In this document: one piece after another, positions 1 to 8,866 of the stretch | How positions within the stretch are numbered: position 1 is the stretch's first letter | Layout of the letters: every line of letters starts with the position of its first letter | From: Anaerohabitans sp964387285 | Lineage (GTDB): Bacteria; Zhuqueibacterota; Zhuqueibacteria; Residuimicrobiales; Residuimicrobiaceae | Length of the DNA: 64,000 nucleotides | Direction: 5' to 3' | NCBI GenBank assembly: GCA_964387285.1 | Contig: CAYLWO010000006.1 | Span: forward strand, 83,092 to 147,091 | The notes under the pieces: model-generated | What the model was told of the DNA's origin: nothing | Database searches by the model: none | Seen by the model: the letters and a program-made list of their open reading frames with translations, nothing else | Program-made: the position numbers and the translations under genes

Positions 1-279
1 GCCGTAGCGAACCGCAGCCATGATATTAAAAGAGGAGGCCTCTCCATCAAAACCGTCATCATCAAAAGACTTGGTCCAATAGTCAGCGGTTACATACAAT
101 TGCATTTTTTCTTTAATCTCGCCAAGATAAATCTGACCACCAAAACCAATGGCGCCGGGAACCGGATCTTCAGGTATGGCAAAGCCCAGCTGAGCTCCAA
201 CTCCTTTAAAACCAATACCGGATTCAGCCAAAGCAAAACTGGCCATGACCAGCAACAACACCACGACGATCTTTTTCAT
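1..279 (-). CDS. Outer-membrane protein, 5' part only (runs off window)
   Basis: An open frame of 93 codons begins with ATG at 279 and runs off the left edge. It is preceded by a GGAGAAAAAA ribosome-binding stretch. The first 18 residues form a clear signal peptide (MKK, a run of V/L/A, then FALA before the mature start at about residue 19). The mature part is glycine-rich with alternating hydrophobic and aromatic residues (GVGAQLGFAIPEDPVPGAIG, then YVTADYWTKSF), which is typical of small outer-membrane beta-barrels. I do not recognise the exact family. The gene is divergent from the sigma-factor gene, with about 300 bases between them. Confidence 0.75.
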   Translation of the reverse strand, partial: MKKIVVVLLLVMASFALAESGIGFKGVGAQLGFAIPEDPVPGAIGFGGQIYLGEIKEKMQLYVTADYWTKSFDDDGFDGEASSFNIMAAVRYG

Positions 280-585
280 TTTTTTCTCCGTTTCTTTATG
301 AGGTGATTTTGACGCACCCGCCAGGGCGGGTATTTACAAGTTGTCTTCTGCTCCTGGTTCGCGCCCGGACTGCTGATAATAAGAGTGTGGGATCGGCGCG
401 TCACCCTTTCCTCTATTCAATTAAATATGTCCCCATGTCAGGCAATCCTTACAAAATATTTCAGATTTTTTGCGACTAGTCGGGCCTTTTGATATGTTCT
501 TGATTATTTAACGGCTTTTAATTATTTTATACAAATTTGTAAGGTTTTAAGGTCGACAAATCATCTTATATTGGCAATAGTTGAT
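280..585. promoter_or_regulatory. Divergent intergenic region between the barrel protein and the sigma factor
   Basis: About 300 bases separate two divergent genes, so promoters for both should lie here. The part nearest the sigma gene (about 470-560) is very AT-rich. I cannot assign -35/-10 boxes with confidence. A short complementary pair, GCGGGTG-like bases near 315-335, lies just upstream of the barrel gene. I see no further gene. Confidence 0.4.
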
Positions 586-1170
586 ATGGATCACAGACAA
601 AGCCGGCAACCGTTGGAGAGTTTTGATTTTGCCGCACTTCTGGTCAAGTTGCGCTCCAGCGATGAGCAGGCCTGGAAAACGGTTTACTTTGTCCTACAAA
701 AATATGTACAATACTGGCTGGAAACGCGCGGCGTTGCCAAAACAGAGGCCGAACAGATATTTCATGACGCATTTACCCTGTTCTATGAAAGATTCGCACA
801 GTGCGAGTTTGAGGATTTTCAAAAAATGCGTTCCTATACTCTGGCCATTGCAGACAAAAAACTCAAGGAATATCGCCGCAGCGTGAAACGGCGGCAACAC
901 TATCTCAATCTGAACGACGATGATTCCCTGCAGATCGCTGACGAGACGAATCAAAACCAACTTTTACAATTAGAAACCGGAGATGTGGTCGAAGGCCTGT
1001 TGCGCACGTTGAATGAGACGGAACGGAAAATCTTATCCGCTTATTACTGCAACGGTCGAAAACTTAAAGACATCGCCTACGAGTTGGGTCTATCCGAGGA
1101 GAACGGCTGGGTGATCAAACATCGAGCCATGAAAAAAGCCAAACAGATCATTGGGGAGCTGATGGGATGA
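586..1170 (+). CDS. ECF-like RNA polymerase sigma factor
   Basis: This 194-residue protein has the two-part layout of sigma-70 family ECF factors. An N-terminal region-2-like helical block (about 25-105) contains an AEQIFHDAFTLFYERF stretch, and a C-terminal region-4 helix-turn-helix (about 140-190) reads LNETERKILSAYYCNGRKLK followed by IAYELGLSEENGWVIKHRA. It would direct core RNA polymerase to a small regulon, normally under control of the anti-sigma factor encoded next, whose ATG overlaps this stop by four bases (ATGA). The start is uncertain: ATG at 586 is used, a TTG at 571 would add five residues, and neither has a strong ribosome-binding site. The subfamily is not certain. Confidence 0.85.
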   Translation: MDHRQSRQPLESFDFAALLVKLRSSDEQAWKTVYFVLQKYVQYWLETRGVAKTEAEQIFHDAFTLFYERFAQCEFEDFQKMRSYTLAIADKKLKEYRRSVKRRQHYLNLNDDDSLQIADETNQNQLLQLETGDVVEGLLRTLNETERKILSAYYCNGRKLKDIAYELGLSEENGWVIKHRAMKKAKQIIGELMG

Positions 1171-2051
1171 ATCATGCTCAGGTAGCAGAAGCGAACATCA
1201 TTGATCGCTATCTATTAAAACAGTTGTCCGAGCAAGAACTGGAATCGTTTACAGATCATTTGCTCGCATGCGAAACATGTCGCAAAGAACTCTTTGCTGC
1301 TGAAAAAATAGTCTCCGCTCTGTCTCGAATGCAAATGGACGCTCGTTCGCGCAGTGGCAGCCAAGCTGTCGTTGATTCCGACCACAGGCCTTTCCGTTCA
1401 CAGTCTTCTTGGATTTACCGTATGGCTGCTGTTCTGGCTCTGGTTTTAATCGGCGGCTATATCATGCGGCCGTTTTTTCTGCAAAAAGAAAACAGCCCGG
1501 TTGCCTCTCTACCGTCTCAGCAGGAGCAGATTCGCGAAAAAGAGGCGGAACGCTTGGCGGCAGAGTATGAAAAAAACAGTAAAACATCCGTCATTCCATC
1601 CGAAAACAAAACAGCCGCACTGTCCCGGTATGACTTGCGTAAACGTTTCAATGTTAATGCAGAGCTGGAGCACATCATGCAATATCCGACTCGTGCGGGG
1701 TCCTCTTGGAATGTGCAAATGCTTTCTCCTCAACGGGACGCCGAGTATGCATCCGTGGCGGGCAAAACCACGCTTGCGATCGACGGCACACTCACGGTCA
1801 GCGAAAAACCAGCTGCTCCGGTAATGTTGAAACTGTATTCCAACAGCCCGGCTGACTATGAAAAGGATCGGCCGCAATTTAAAATGACGCTGAGCTTATC
1901 CCAGTCGGACCCAACGACTTACCGTTTTCAGACTAGACAGATGGTGATCTTGCAGCCGGGCTTGTACTACCTGACCGTTGAAAGCGACGCCCATGCTGAA
2001 CCTGTTTTCATCAGCAGAATCTTTATCGACAGCCCCGACGAGGGAAAATAA
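1167..2051 (+). CDS. Membrane-anchored anti-sigma factor with zinc-finger motif
   Basis: This 294-residue protein overlaps the sigma-factor gene by ATGA, so the two are co-transcribed. Residues 31-38 carry the HxxxCxxC motif (HLLACETC) of zf-HC2 anti-sigma domains, in a helical N-terminal segment that should bind the sigma factor. One membrane segment lies at about 82-100 (a run of A/V/L/I ending in GGYIM). The remaining roughly 190 residues would be periplasmic. They include a charged helical stretch (110-150) and a beta-rich C-terminal part with no recognised domain. The expected role is to hold the sigma factor at the membrane until an envelope signal releases it. The inducing signal cannot be read from sequence. 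Confidence 0.85.
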   Translation: MNHAQVAEANIIDRYLLKQLSEQELESFTDHLLACETCRKELFAAEKIVSALSRMQMDARSRSGSQAVVDSDHRPFRSQSSWIYRMAAVLALVLIGGYIMRPFFLQKENSPVASLPSQQEQIREKEAERLAAEYEKNSKTSVIPSENKTAALSRYDLRKRFNVNAELEHIMQYPTRAGSSWNVQMLSPQRDAEYASVAGKTTLAIDGTLTVSEKPAAPVMLKLYSNSPADYEKDRPQFKMTLSLSQSDPTTYRFQTRQMVILQPGLYYLTVESDAHAEPVFISRIFIDSPDEGK

Positions 2052-2119
2052 ACTTTTGTGTCCAGCTCGTTTTCACTGGCCGACAAAAACAAAGGCGCTC
2101 CAGAACGCCGGCAGCGCCG

Positions 2120-3752
2120 GGCCCCTGTTTTTTTAATTGATATTCACTGGCCTGATCCCGTAAAAACAACCGGAATTTGAAATCCCCCTTGTGCAAAATG
2201 TTGCTGATCGTTATCAATTCCTGCTCGGTCTCCGGCAAGGGCAGAAATCGTCCGTCAACCGGATCAATGGATCTGGTGGAATAACCGCCATCGACCAATG
2301 CTGCATGACTGCCGGTAAATTTGCTGCTGACGCTGTCAAGGAACACCGGGGCAAAACCGCCTGCATCTGTTTCACATCAGTAAGCGTGGCCTCATATTTG
2401 TAGGCGCTGTATTTGGGAAAAGTCTGTTCCATGTTCTGCACAAACGCCTGATGTTGATTATGACAGGAAAAGAGTTGGCTGCGAAAATTCGCAAGTTTGC
2501 TGCTGTCCGGATCGGCCTTGTACAATTCTTTGTCAATAAGTATCTCGAGCTGGGCAATGTTTGCCCGAATTTTTTTCTCTGACGCCACATACTGTCCGGA
2601 ATGCCGGCTACATGTTCGGCTCTTACTTTTGAAAAGGTTTCCCACAGAACCATCGCTCGTTTTTTCTCGGCAAAATAAAATGCTGCCGTGATCGCCGAAT
2701 CCGGTTGCAGCCGATATTTTTGCATGGCTGCATCGATTGCACGAACGTACAGGTCGGAAAATTCTTCCACTGCCGTCAGCTTGCTGGCATCGGTGAGGTA
2801 GCCGAGGCGAATTTTATCAAGCACATTTGCGGCCAGTTGGTAGGTGCCCAGCGCAAGAGACCACAAAGATTCGTTTTGCGTCGAATCTGCAGCCATCTTG
2901 GCCAGTATAGCCGCTTTATCAGTCAGAGCGGTAAGCATTTGTCGCGGATGCAAAATATTGTTCAAGCCCGGATTGAAACGCCAATCGGCGTTCACGGAAT
3001 CGCGGCAAGCCTGAACAATGGCCATCTGATAGTTATGCAATGCTTCTTCATACTGTGCCTGTCGCTGGTGATAAGCGCCCAAGGCAATATGGGAAGAGAC
3101 AATCTCTGTATGATGTTTTTTAAAACATTGCCGGCTGATCTGCAATGACTCCTGATAAGAGGCTATCGCGCGCTCATGGTCGCCTAACGATAGAGATACA
3201 TCGGCCAGATTGCGCAAGGTTTGCGTCGCCTCTGGAGAAATGCTCTTTCCGCCTTTTCGATAAATGGTTGGATATTATAGACATGCTTTTTTGGATGTAT
3301 CGTCTGGTCTTTTCCGCATCGTTGTCTTGCATATGCACCAAAGCCAGATAGGAATAGCTGTAAGCCTGCAGGTAAGGATTCTCCGCACCTTTTTCTTCCA
3401 CCAGCTGCTCCAGTTTTTCGACCCATGCCTGATCGGCGCGATGATTATTGGCCATTTCATTGTTACGAATTATCTCGTTAAGGCAGGAAATTGAACGCAA
3501 CCACAGCAAGTTCTCTTCATACGGTTTCAGTGCTTGCGCATAGTAGACGACCGCATTGTATTATTTACCCTGTTTAGCGAAAAGAAAAGCACTCTGAAAA
3601 GAAGCATGGGCTGTCGAAGTGTCCGGTAAAATTTAAGCACCGGCTGTCGCGTCTGGAATCGGGCAAGAGAATACGACCGAAACATTCAAAATCGCTGTCA
3701 AGGCGACCAGAATGAATAAACTGGAATGAGGGTATCGGTTGTTGACAATCAT
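2120..3752 (-). pseudogene. Decayed TPR/CHAT-domain protein gene
   Basis: One gene can be followed through three reading frames. It starts with ATG at 3752 and a signal-like segment, meets in-frame TAA codons at 3635-3633 and 3563-3561, and continues as TPR sequence. It then shifts frame near 3235 (into SPEATQTLRNLADVSLSLGD), again near 2590 (into VASEKKIRANIAQLEILIDK) and again near 2345. The last frame holds a piece typical of CHAT domains (LPLPETEQELITISNIL, then QASEYQLKK). It stops before the catalytic His and Cys regions, and a central part of the CHAT domain also seems missing. CHAT proteins are caspase-like peptidases often joined to TPR repeats. This copy should be inactive. The exact 3' limit is a guess. 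Confidence 0.75.
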
Positions 3753-3844
3753 ACTTGTTAATAAAGCACCTCAAGGTTTAAACTCGTTCTGTTTCTGACA
3801 CTGAACCTATTAAAAATGATTAACCAAAGATATGAACAAAAAAA

Positions 3845-4765
3845 TCAGCTCCTGTACAATCGCCCCTGCCAGGTATCGCGTCTCTCAAAGACCTGACGAA
3901 CGGTTTGCAGCACAACGGCTTTCTGCCTCGACCACAAGGGCGCAATCAACAAATCCTCAGGCGCCTCCGCAGTCAAACGCTGCATCACCATCTGCGGAGA
4001 TAAACGCTCCATAAAATCAACCGCTGTGTCCGCATATTCCTGTAACTCCATCACCGTCAATTTCCCGGCAAGAAACAACTGCTCTACCGGCGTTTCCTTC
4101 AGCACCAACATGGGATGCAGTTTAATTTCATGAATCGGCAAAACAGCCACTCTCGCTGCTGTCTGCATCATCATTTCATGACCTTCGCCGGGCAAACCCA
4201 ACATCAAATGACAACAGACTCGCAACGGCAGTTCCTTGAGAGCATTTATAGCATCTAAAAAATCTGTAAAAGAGTGTCCGCGGTTTATTGCTTGTAAGGT
4301 TTGCTCATGAATGGTCTGCAGACCCAGTTCCACCCACAGATCGGTGCGGCCAGCCAACTCGGCCAGGAGGGCCAGCACCTCAGCGTTGAGGCAATCCGGG
4401 CGCGTGGCAATAGCCAGTCCCATCACCCGGGGAAAGGAGAGCGCTTGCGCAAACAGGCTTCTGAGCAACGCAACCGGCGCATCCGTATTGGTAGAAGCTT
4501 GAAAATATATGATGTAGCCGGCAAGGTTCTGACGTTGATGCCTTAACAATGCTTTTTCGATTTGCTCTTGAACGCTGATGTTGTGTAGAGATTCCATTTT
4601 GGAAAAACTGTCCACGCGACAAAAAATACAACCGCCATACCCCTTGCGACCGTCGCGATTGGGACAGGTGAATCCCGCGTCAACGGAGATTTTCCCCACC
4701 GACCCGCCATAGCGTTGCCGCAAATAATGGGAAAAAGAATTATATCTTAACCTTGGTGCATTCAT
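3845..4765 (-). CDS. TIGR01212-family radical SAM protein (YhcC/YtqA-like)
   Basis: This 306-residue protein has the radical SAM cluster in the spacing peculiar to this family: C34, C46 and C49 in TCPNRDGRKGYGGCIFC. The cysteines bind a [4Fe-4S] cluster that cleaves S-adenosylmethionine. The following TIM-barrel strands include YFQASTNT, IATRPDCL and VELGLQTIHE, all conserved in this group. Family members resemble Elp3 but lack the acetyltransferase domain; the substrate is unknown to me. The start at 4765 (MNAPRLRYNSF) fits family N-termini better than the ATG nine codons upstream. The gene stands alone, downstream of hutI on the same strand with 190 bases between them. Confidence 0.88.
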   Translation of the reverse strand: MNAPRLRYNSFSHYLRQRYGGSVGKISVDAGFTCPNRDGRKGYGGCIFCRVDSFSKMESLHNISVQEQIEKALLRHQRQNLAGYIIYFQASTNTDAPVALLRSLFAQALSFPRVMGLAIATRPDCLNAEVLALLAELAGRTDLWVELGLQTIHEQTLQAINRGHSFTDFLDAINALKELPLRVCCHLMLGLPGEGHEMMMQTAARVAVLPIHEIKLHPMLVLKETPVEQLFLAGKLTVMELQEYADTAVDFMERLSPQMVMQRLTAEAPEDLLIAPLWSRQKAVVLQTVRQVFERRDTWQGRLYRS

Positions 4766-4823
4766 ACATTCACACAGACCTTGCAAAAACACCCTTGAGG
4801 TTGTCCAAAAAATAACGGAAGCG

Positions 4824-4864
4824 TGTCATTCCGAACCCGCTTTAGCGGGTGAGGAATCTATCAG
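4824..4864. repeat. Short palindromic repeat (ACCCGCTTTAGCGGGT core)
   Basis: A stretch reading GTCATTCCGAACCCGCTTTA and on to GTGAGGAATCT contains the near-perfect hairpin ACCCGC-TTTA-GCGGGT. The flanking GTCATTCC...GGAATC is of a type found scattered between genes in many bacterial genomes. It lies in the 190 bases between hutI and the radical SAM gene. I saw no second copy in this window. Confidence 0.5.
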
Positions 4865-4956
4865 CGAACTGTTTTTACGTCAGTTACGAATTTTTCTACA
4901 AGGCCGCTTGCCAAATCAAGATTGAGAAAATTTAACTTTGAACAACCGCAAGGATA

Positions 4957-6183
4957 TTAATTTCGTGTCCAAACCACTCTCCCTCGCTTGATAACGGCAG
5001 TGACGTGATTGACGCCGAAATAATACGGCAGTTGTCGATAATTCTCCACATCCAACACCGACAGATCTGCCTGGCAACCTGGCGCAATTTGCCCGACGTG
5101 GTTCAGTCCCAGGCTAAAGGCGGCATTCACCGTCGCTGCATTCAAGGCCTCTTCTGCCGACAGACGCATCTGCGTACAGGCTAATGATATCATCAATTGC
5201 ATATTCGGACACATGCAACTACCGGGATTGAAATTACTCGCCAACGCCACCACAGCATTCGCATCCACCAGTTTGCGTGCCGGCGGATATCCATAATTGA
5301 GAAACAGGGATACGCCGGGCAGCAGAGTAGCGCACGTATCACTTAAACCCAAGAGTTGTATTTCCGCGTCACTAATTTTTTCCAAATGATCCACGGACGC
5401 AGCGCCCATTTCCACGGCCAAATTCACGCCGTTATTGGCGGTCAGTTGATCCGCATGCATGCGCAAACCGAGGCCGTACTGTTTCGCTGCGGCAAAAATA
5501 GCGCGCGTCTCTTCCAGTCCAAAGTAACCTTGCTCGCAGAACACATCGCAAAAGCGGGCCTTGTTGGCCATCCGCGGCAACATCGCAATAACCTCTGCCG
5601 TATATTCCTTAACCGTCTTGCCGTCCGGAACAGCATGGGCGCCCAAAAAAGTGGGTATCAATTCAACCGGTTGGCAGGAACCGAGATCGTCGATCACCTC
5701 CAGCAATTTCAGCTCTTGTTCTGCCTCCAATCCATAGCCGGTTTTGATCTCCATGGTGGTGGTGCCATGCGCCAATGCAGCGGCCAGATAGCGCAGACCG
5801 ATCTCGCGCAACTCTTCGCGACCGGCATTGCGCGTGCGGTTAACCGAACTGCGGATGCCGCCGCCTTTCTCTGCGATTTCCTGGTAGCCGGCGCCGGCAA
5901 TGCGCATGCAAAATTCATCCTCACGTGTGCCGGCAAAGACCAGATGGGTATGACTGTCAACAAACCCAGGTACGACAAGACAACGATCAACTGAAAGGAT
6001 CCGGGGTTGATCGCTGATGTTTTTTTCGATGTCTGCAATCGGCCCCACCGCCCGGATTACACCCTCACGAATATAGACAGAACAGGCGTTCAACACCCTG
6101 AGTGAGCTCATGGCCTGGCCGCGCAACGGCTGTGCGTGGGCAGTCACGACCTGACCGGCGTTCAAAATCAGCAGCGATTCCAT
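4957..6183 (-). CDS. hutI: Imidazolonepropionase
   Basis: This 408-residue amidohydrolase opens the ring of 4-imidazolone-5-propanoate to give N-formimidoyl-L-glutamate, the third step of histidine breakdown, in the cytoplasm. The metal-binding DSHTHLVFAGTRE motif has H78 and H80. EIKTGYGLE, LRMHADQLT and the C-terminal LSVLDVENYRQLPYYFGVN are all family signatures, and the length is normal. The start at 6183 is preceded by AGAGG at a good distance; an upstream GTG at 6195 would add four residues. No hutH, hutU or later-step gene is in the window, so its pathway partners must lie elsewhere or be absent. Confidence 0.95.
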   Translation of the reverse strand: MESLLILNAGQVVTAHAQPLRGQAMSSLRVLNACSVYIREGVIRAVGPIADIEKNISDQPRILSVDRCLVVPGFVDSHTHLVFAGTREDEFCMRIAGAGYQEIAEKGGGIRSSVNRTRNAGREELREIGLRYLAAALAHGTTTMEIKTGYGLEAEQELKLLEVIDDLGSCQPVELIPTFLGAHAVPDGKTVKEYTAEVIAMLPRMANKARFCDVFCEQGYFGLEETRAIFAAAKQYGLGLRMHADQLTANNGVNLAVEMGAASVDHLEKISDAEIQLLGLSDTCATLLPGVSLFLNYGYPPARKLVDANAVVALASNFNPGSCMCPNMQLMISLACTQMRLSAEEALNAATVNAAFSLGLNHVGQIAPGCQADLSVLDVENYRQLPYYFGVNHVTAVIKRGRVVWTRN

Positions 6184-6210
6184 AATACCTCTCACCCTAA
6201 TCGAATTCTC

Positions 6211-6240
6211 GCTTGCGAAGGTTTAAAACCTCCGCAAGGA
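6211..6240. repeat. CTTGCGAAGG-type palindromic repeat, copy 1
   Basis: A hairpin with arms CTTGCGAAGGTTT and AAACCTCCGCAAG (one mismatch) sits between divergent hutI and the DUF1460 gene. Related copies occur near 28015, 47881, 57378, 58628 and 59262. Confidence 0.6.
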
Positions 6241-6348
6241 TAAGACGTATTCAATATAGAAAAGCTGCAATCGAAAAGCAAGCATCGGAATCGTGTTGCA
6301 TCGCATGCAAATTTTTCTTATACTAAACATGCAATGATGAGGTATGCT

Positions 6349-7227
6349 ATGATTAAAAAAGTCATGCTGTTGGTATTTTCCATTTTTTGCTGGGGTCTGG
6401 CGCAGACAGCGCCGGACAAGCTTTATTATCAAATGACGATTGCCGAGATCGATCAGGACATTCGCGACATCAGCAAAACCATTCCGCAGCCAGGCCAACG
6501 TATGGCCGTGTATTCGTCCCGTTTCCTCCATGCGCCTTACGAGCTGTCCTGCGAAGCCGAAGGAGAATGGGGCCGTTACGAAACGCAATCGCTGATGAAC
6601 CTGAAACAGGTCAATTGCATGACCTATTGCGAGATCGTACTGGCCTTATCCTTATCTGAATATTATGAAGAGATGTTTAATGTGCTGCAACATATTCGAT
6701 ATCGTCAGGGCATTATCAGCATGGCGACGCGCAACCATTACACCATGGTGGACTGGTTGCCGGCCAATAGCTGGTGTCTGCAAGATGTGACGGCCAAAGT
6801 GGGCGGACGAGATGTGGTAAAATCAACCCGCACCATCAGTCATAAAAACTTTTTCAAAGGAAAAAACATCTCTGACATTCCGGTGATGCTGCCGGATCGC
6901 ACTGTAACCATCGGTTATATACCCTCAGACAGGTTGGCTCTGCACGAAAAGGCGTTGCAGGACGGCGACATAGTCGCGCTGATTCAGAACAAGACCGATA
7001 TCTTTTCTGCGCACATGCTGCTGATCATAAAAAAAGACGGAGGGACTTTTTTTCGTCACGCCAGCCTGTCGGCGAAAAAAGTGCTGGATCAGCCTTTCAG
7101 CGAATACCTTGCCGCCGTTGCGAAAAATCCGCGCTATCAGGGCATGAGTTTCATGCGCATGAAAAAGAAAATCGATTGGGTGGACGGCGTTTATACCCAT
7201 GGGAAATTCATCCTGCCCGGCCAATGA
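6349..7227 (+). CDS. DUF1460 family, N-acetylmuramoyl-alanine amidase-like protein
   Basis: This 292-residue exported protein has a signal peptide at residues 1-20 (positively charged start, LLVFSIFCWGLAQ). It carries the DUF1460 core: VNCMTYCEIVLALSLSEYYE with likely nucleophile C90, then IRYRQGIISMATRNHYTMVD with the conserved His, followed by a DVTAKVGG segment. The fold is NlpC/P60-like, and members are thought to cut or recycle peptidoglycan fragments in the periplasm. The ATG at 6349 has GAGG seven bases upstream and gives the cleanest signal peptide; ATGs at 6334 and 6337 are alternatives. The stop overlaps the start of the methyltransferase gene (ATGA), so it heads the menG-menA gene cluster. 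Confidence 0.85.
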   Translation: MIKKVMLLVFSIFCWGLAQTAPDKLYYQMTIAEIDQDIRDISKTIPQPGQRMAVYSSRFLHAPYELSCEAEGEWGRYETQSLMNLKQVNCMTYCEIVLALSLSEYYEEMFNVLQHIRYRQGIISMATRNHYTMVDWLPANSWCLQDVTAKVGGRDVVKSTRTISHKNFFKGKNISDIPVMLPDRTVTIGYIPSDRLALHEKALQDGDIVALIQNKTDIFSAHMLLIIKKDGGTFFRHASLSAKKVLDQPFSEYLAAVAKNPRYQGMSFMRMKKKIDWVDGVYTHGKFILPGQ

Positions 7228-7934
7228 CCATGTCGCGACACAGTTATTTCGAATTTACCGGCCCGTTTCTTACAAATTACGACCGTTTCAACCATCTGGC
7301 TACCTTTAGCCTGGACTGTTACTGGCGACGGGTCACGGCAAACAAGGCGGCAAACCATATGACGCAAATGAGCGGCGAGCATCGGGCACTGGATTTAGCC
7401 TGCGGCACCGGCGATATGGCTGCGGCTTTACACCGGCGGACCACAGACGCTGTCATCCTGGGCAGCGATCCGTCAGCAGAAATGCTGGCGCTGGCCCGGA
7501 AGAAAAAACAACGGCTGGATTGGCAGCGGTTTTTTCCCATTCGCGCCGCCGGCCCGCTGCCTCTGCAAGAAGAATCGGTGCAAGTCATCACCTGCGCGTT
7601 CGGCGTACGCAATTTTATTCATTTGCGAGAAGACATGCAACAATGTCAGCGCATCCTGCAATTCGGCGGCCGCATCTATTTGCTCGATTTCTATAAACCA
7701 GAAAATATTTTCAGTCGGAGCCTTTTATTTTTATTTAAAGTGGCCTTAGCCCCCGTTATCGGCGGCCTGCTGACCGGTCAAATCAAACCCTATCGATATT
7801 TGATGGCGTCCATGCATGCCTTCCGCACGCCGGAAGAGATGGATAAGTTGCTGCAAGAGATCGGTCTGCATTCTGTAGAAATTCACTCCTTCTTCTTTGC
7901 ACTGGTACATCTGGTAATAGCGGAAAAAATCTAA
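7224..7934 (+). CDS. menG: Demethylmenaquinone methyltransferase (MenG/UbiE type)
   Basis: This 236-residue class I SAM-dependent methyltransferase should add the ring methyl group in the last step of menaquinone synthesis. Visible motifs are the SAM-binding ALDLACGTGDMAAAL (about 55-69), the UbiE signature CAFGVRNF, and the later post-core segments LLDFYKPEN and RYLMASMHAFRTPEEMDKLL. The start at 7224 (ATG overlapping the upstream TGA) is preferred; ATG at 7230 is also possible. The next gene encodes a MenA-like prenyltransferase 12 bases downstream, which supports menaquinone rather than ubiquinone. It is slightly divergent from textbook UbiE, so the exact substrate is inferred. Confidence 0.85.
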   Translation: MTMSRHSYFEFTGPFLTNYDRFNHLATFSLDCYWRRVTANKAANHMTQMSGEHRALDLACGTGDMAAALHRRTTDAVILGSDPSAEMLALARKKKQRLDWQRFFPIRAAGPLPLQEESVQVITCAFGVRNFIHLREDMQQCQRILQFGGRIYLLDFYKPENIFSRSLLFLFKVALAPVIGGLLTGQIKPYRYLMASMHAFRTPEEMDKLLQEIGLHSVEIHSFFFALVHLVIAEKI

Positions 7935-7946
7935 TTGGAGTATCCT

Positions 7947-8858
7947 ATGCCCACTCTATCTATTTATTGGCGTTCTGTACGTCCTTTTGCCTTCACCGTC
8001 AGCGTCATGCCTCCTTTTCTGGGAGCGGTGTTGGCCGTCTTGCTCGTGCGTGATCTATCCTTCAATTGGTTTCATTTTTTGCTGACGCTTTTGGGCTGCA
8101 CCATCAGTCATGCCGGCTCTAACACCCTGTCCGATTATATGGACTATAAAAAACGCGTCGATCGCGAGGGCACCTATGGTTCCAGCGGCGTGCTGGTGGA
8201 AAAATTAATGTCGCCGTCAGAGTTGTTGCGTTGGGCGGTGATTTTGTATACGGCGGCTGCCTTAATCGGCGCCTATCTGGTCTGGCGCGCCCCGAACGGT
8301 ACATCCTTGCTCTGGCTCATTCTTATCGGCGGTATTTTGGGCGTATTTTACACGATTGGCCCTCTTCAGTTTAAATACTTTGCACTGGGAGACCCTGCCG
8401 TATTTATCGCCTTTGGTTCAGCCATGACGCTGGGTTGCTATATGGTGCACACCGGACAGTTCGCCTGGCCGCCGGTGTTGTATGCATTGCCCGTAGCACT
8501 GCTGGTGGATGCGGTGCTGCACAGCAATAACCTGCGCGATATCAAAAACGACAGCGTAGTGAATATTAAAACCATTCCCATCCTGATCGGCGAACCGGCG
8601 GCGAAAATCATGTACTATGTCCTCGTGTTCGGCGCTTATGGATTAATCCCGATTTTGATTCTGACTGCCAAACTGACCTGGCTGTCCTTGCTTACTTTTC
8701 TCTCGTTGCCCATTGCCCTGAAAGCGGTTACCATGGTCAAAGAAAAATCCCGGCTGCCGGAAAAAGAATTTGCCATCATCGATGCGGTCACGGCGCAGGT
8801 CCATGCCGCGTTCAGCGTATTGTTGATCATCGCGTTGTTTATCAGTTACCTCTTTTGA
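7947..8858 (+). CDS. menA: MenA-like UbiA-family prenyltransferase (DHNA polyprenyltransferase)
   Basis: This 303-residue integral membrane protein has about eight or nine hydrophobic helices. UbiA motifs are present: the first Asp-rich loop SNTLSDYMDYKKRVDRE and the second NNLRDIKNDSVVNIKTIPIL. The second, NNLRDI, is characteristic of MenA, which joins a polyprenyl chain to 1,4-dihydroxy-2-naphthoate in the cytoplasmic membrane. A GGAG box at 7937-7940 sets the start at ATG 7947. It follows menG and is overlapped at its end by the protease gene's upstream region, so it is probably one transcript. Another UbiA substrate is possible but less likely given the neighbour. Confidence 0.82.
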   Translation: MPTLSIYWRSVRPFAFTVSVMPPFLGAVLAVLLVRDLSFNWFHFLLTLLGCTISHAGSNTLSDYMDYKKRVDREGTYGSSGVLVEKLMSPSELLRWAVILYTAAALIGAYLVWRAPNGTSLLWLILIGGILGVFYTIGPLQFKYFALGDPAVFIAFGSAMTLGCYMVHTGQFAWPPVLYALPVALLVDAVLHSNNLRDIKNDSVVNIKTIPILIGEPAAKIMYYVLVFGAYGLIPILILTAKLTWLSLLTFLSLPIALKAVTMVKEKSRLPEKEFAIIDAVTAQVHAAFSVLLIIALFISYLF

Positions 8859-8866
8859 GATCTGCC

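Noticed and set aside
4301..4631. Open frames on both strands overlapping the radical SAM gene
   Set aside because: They lie inside a strongly supported gene and show no domain; they are shadows.
4820..4866. CRISPR repeat
   Set aside because: A single palindromic element with no regularly spaced copies or spacers.
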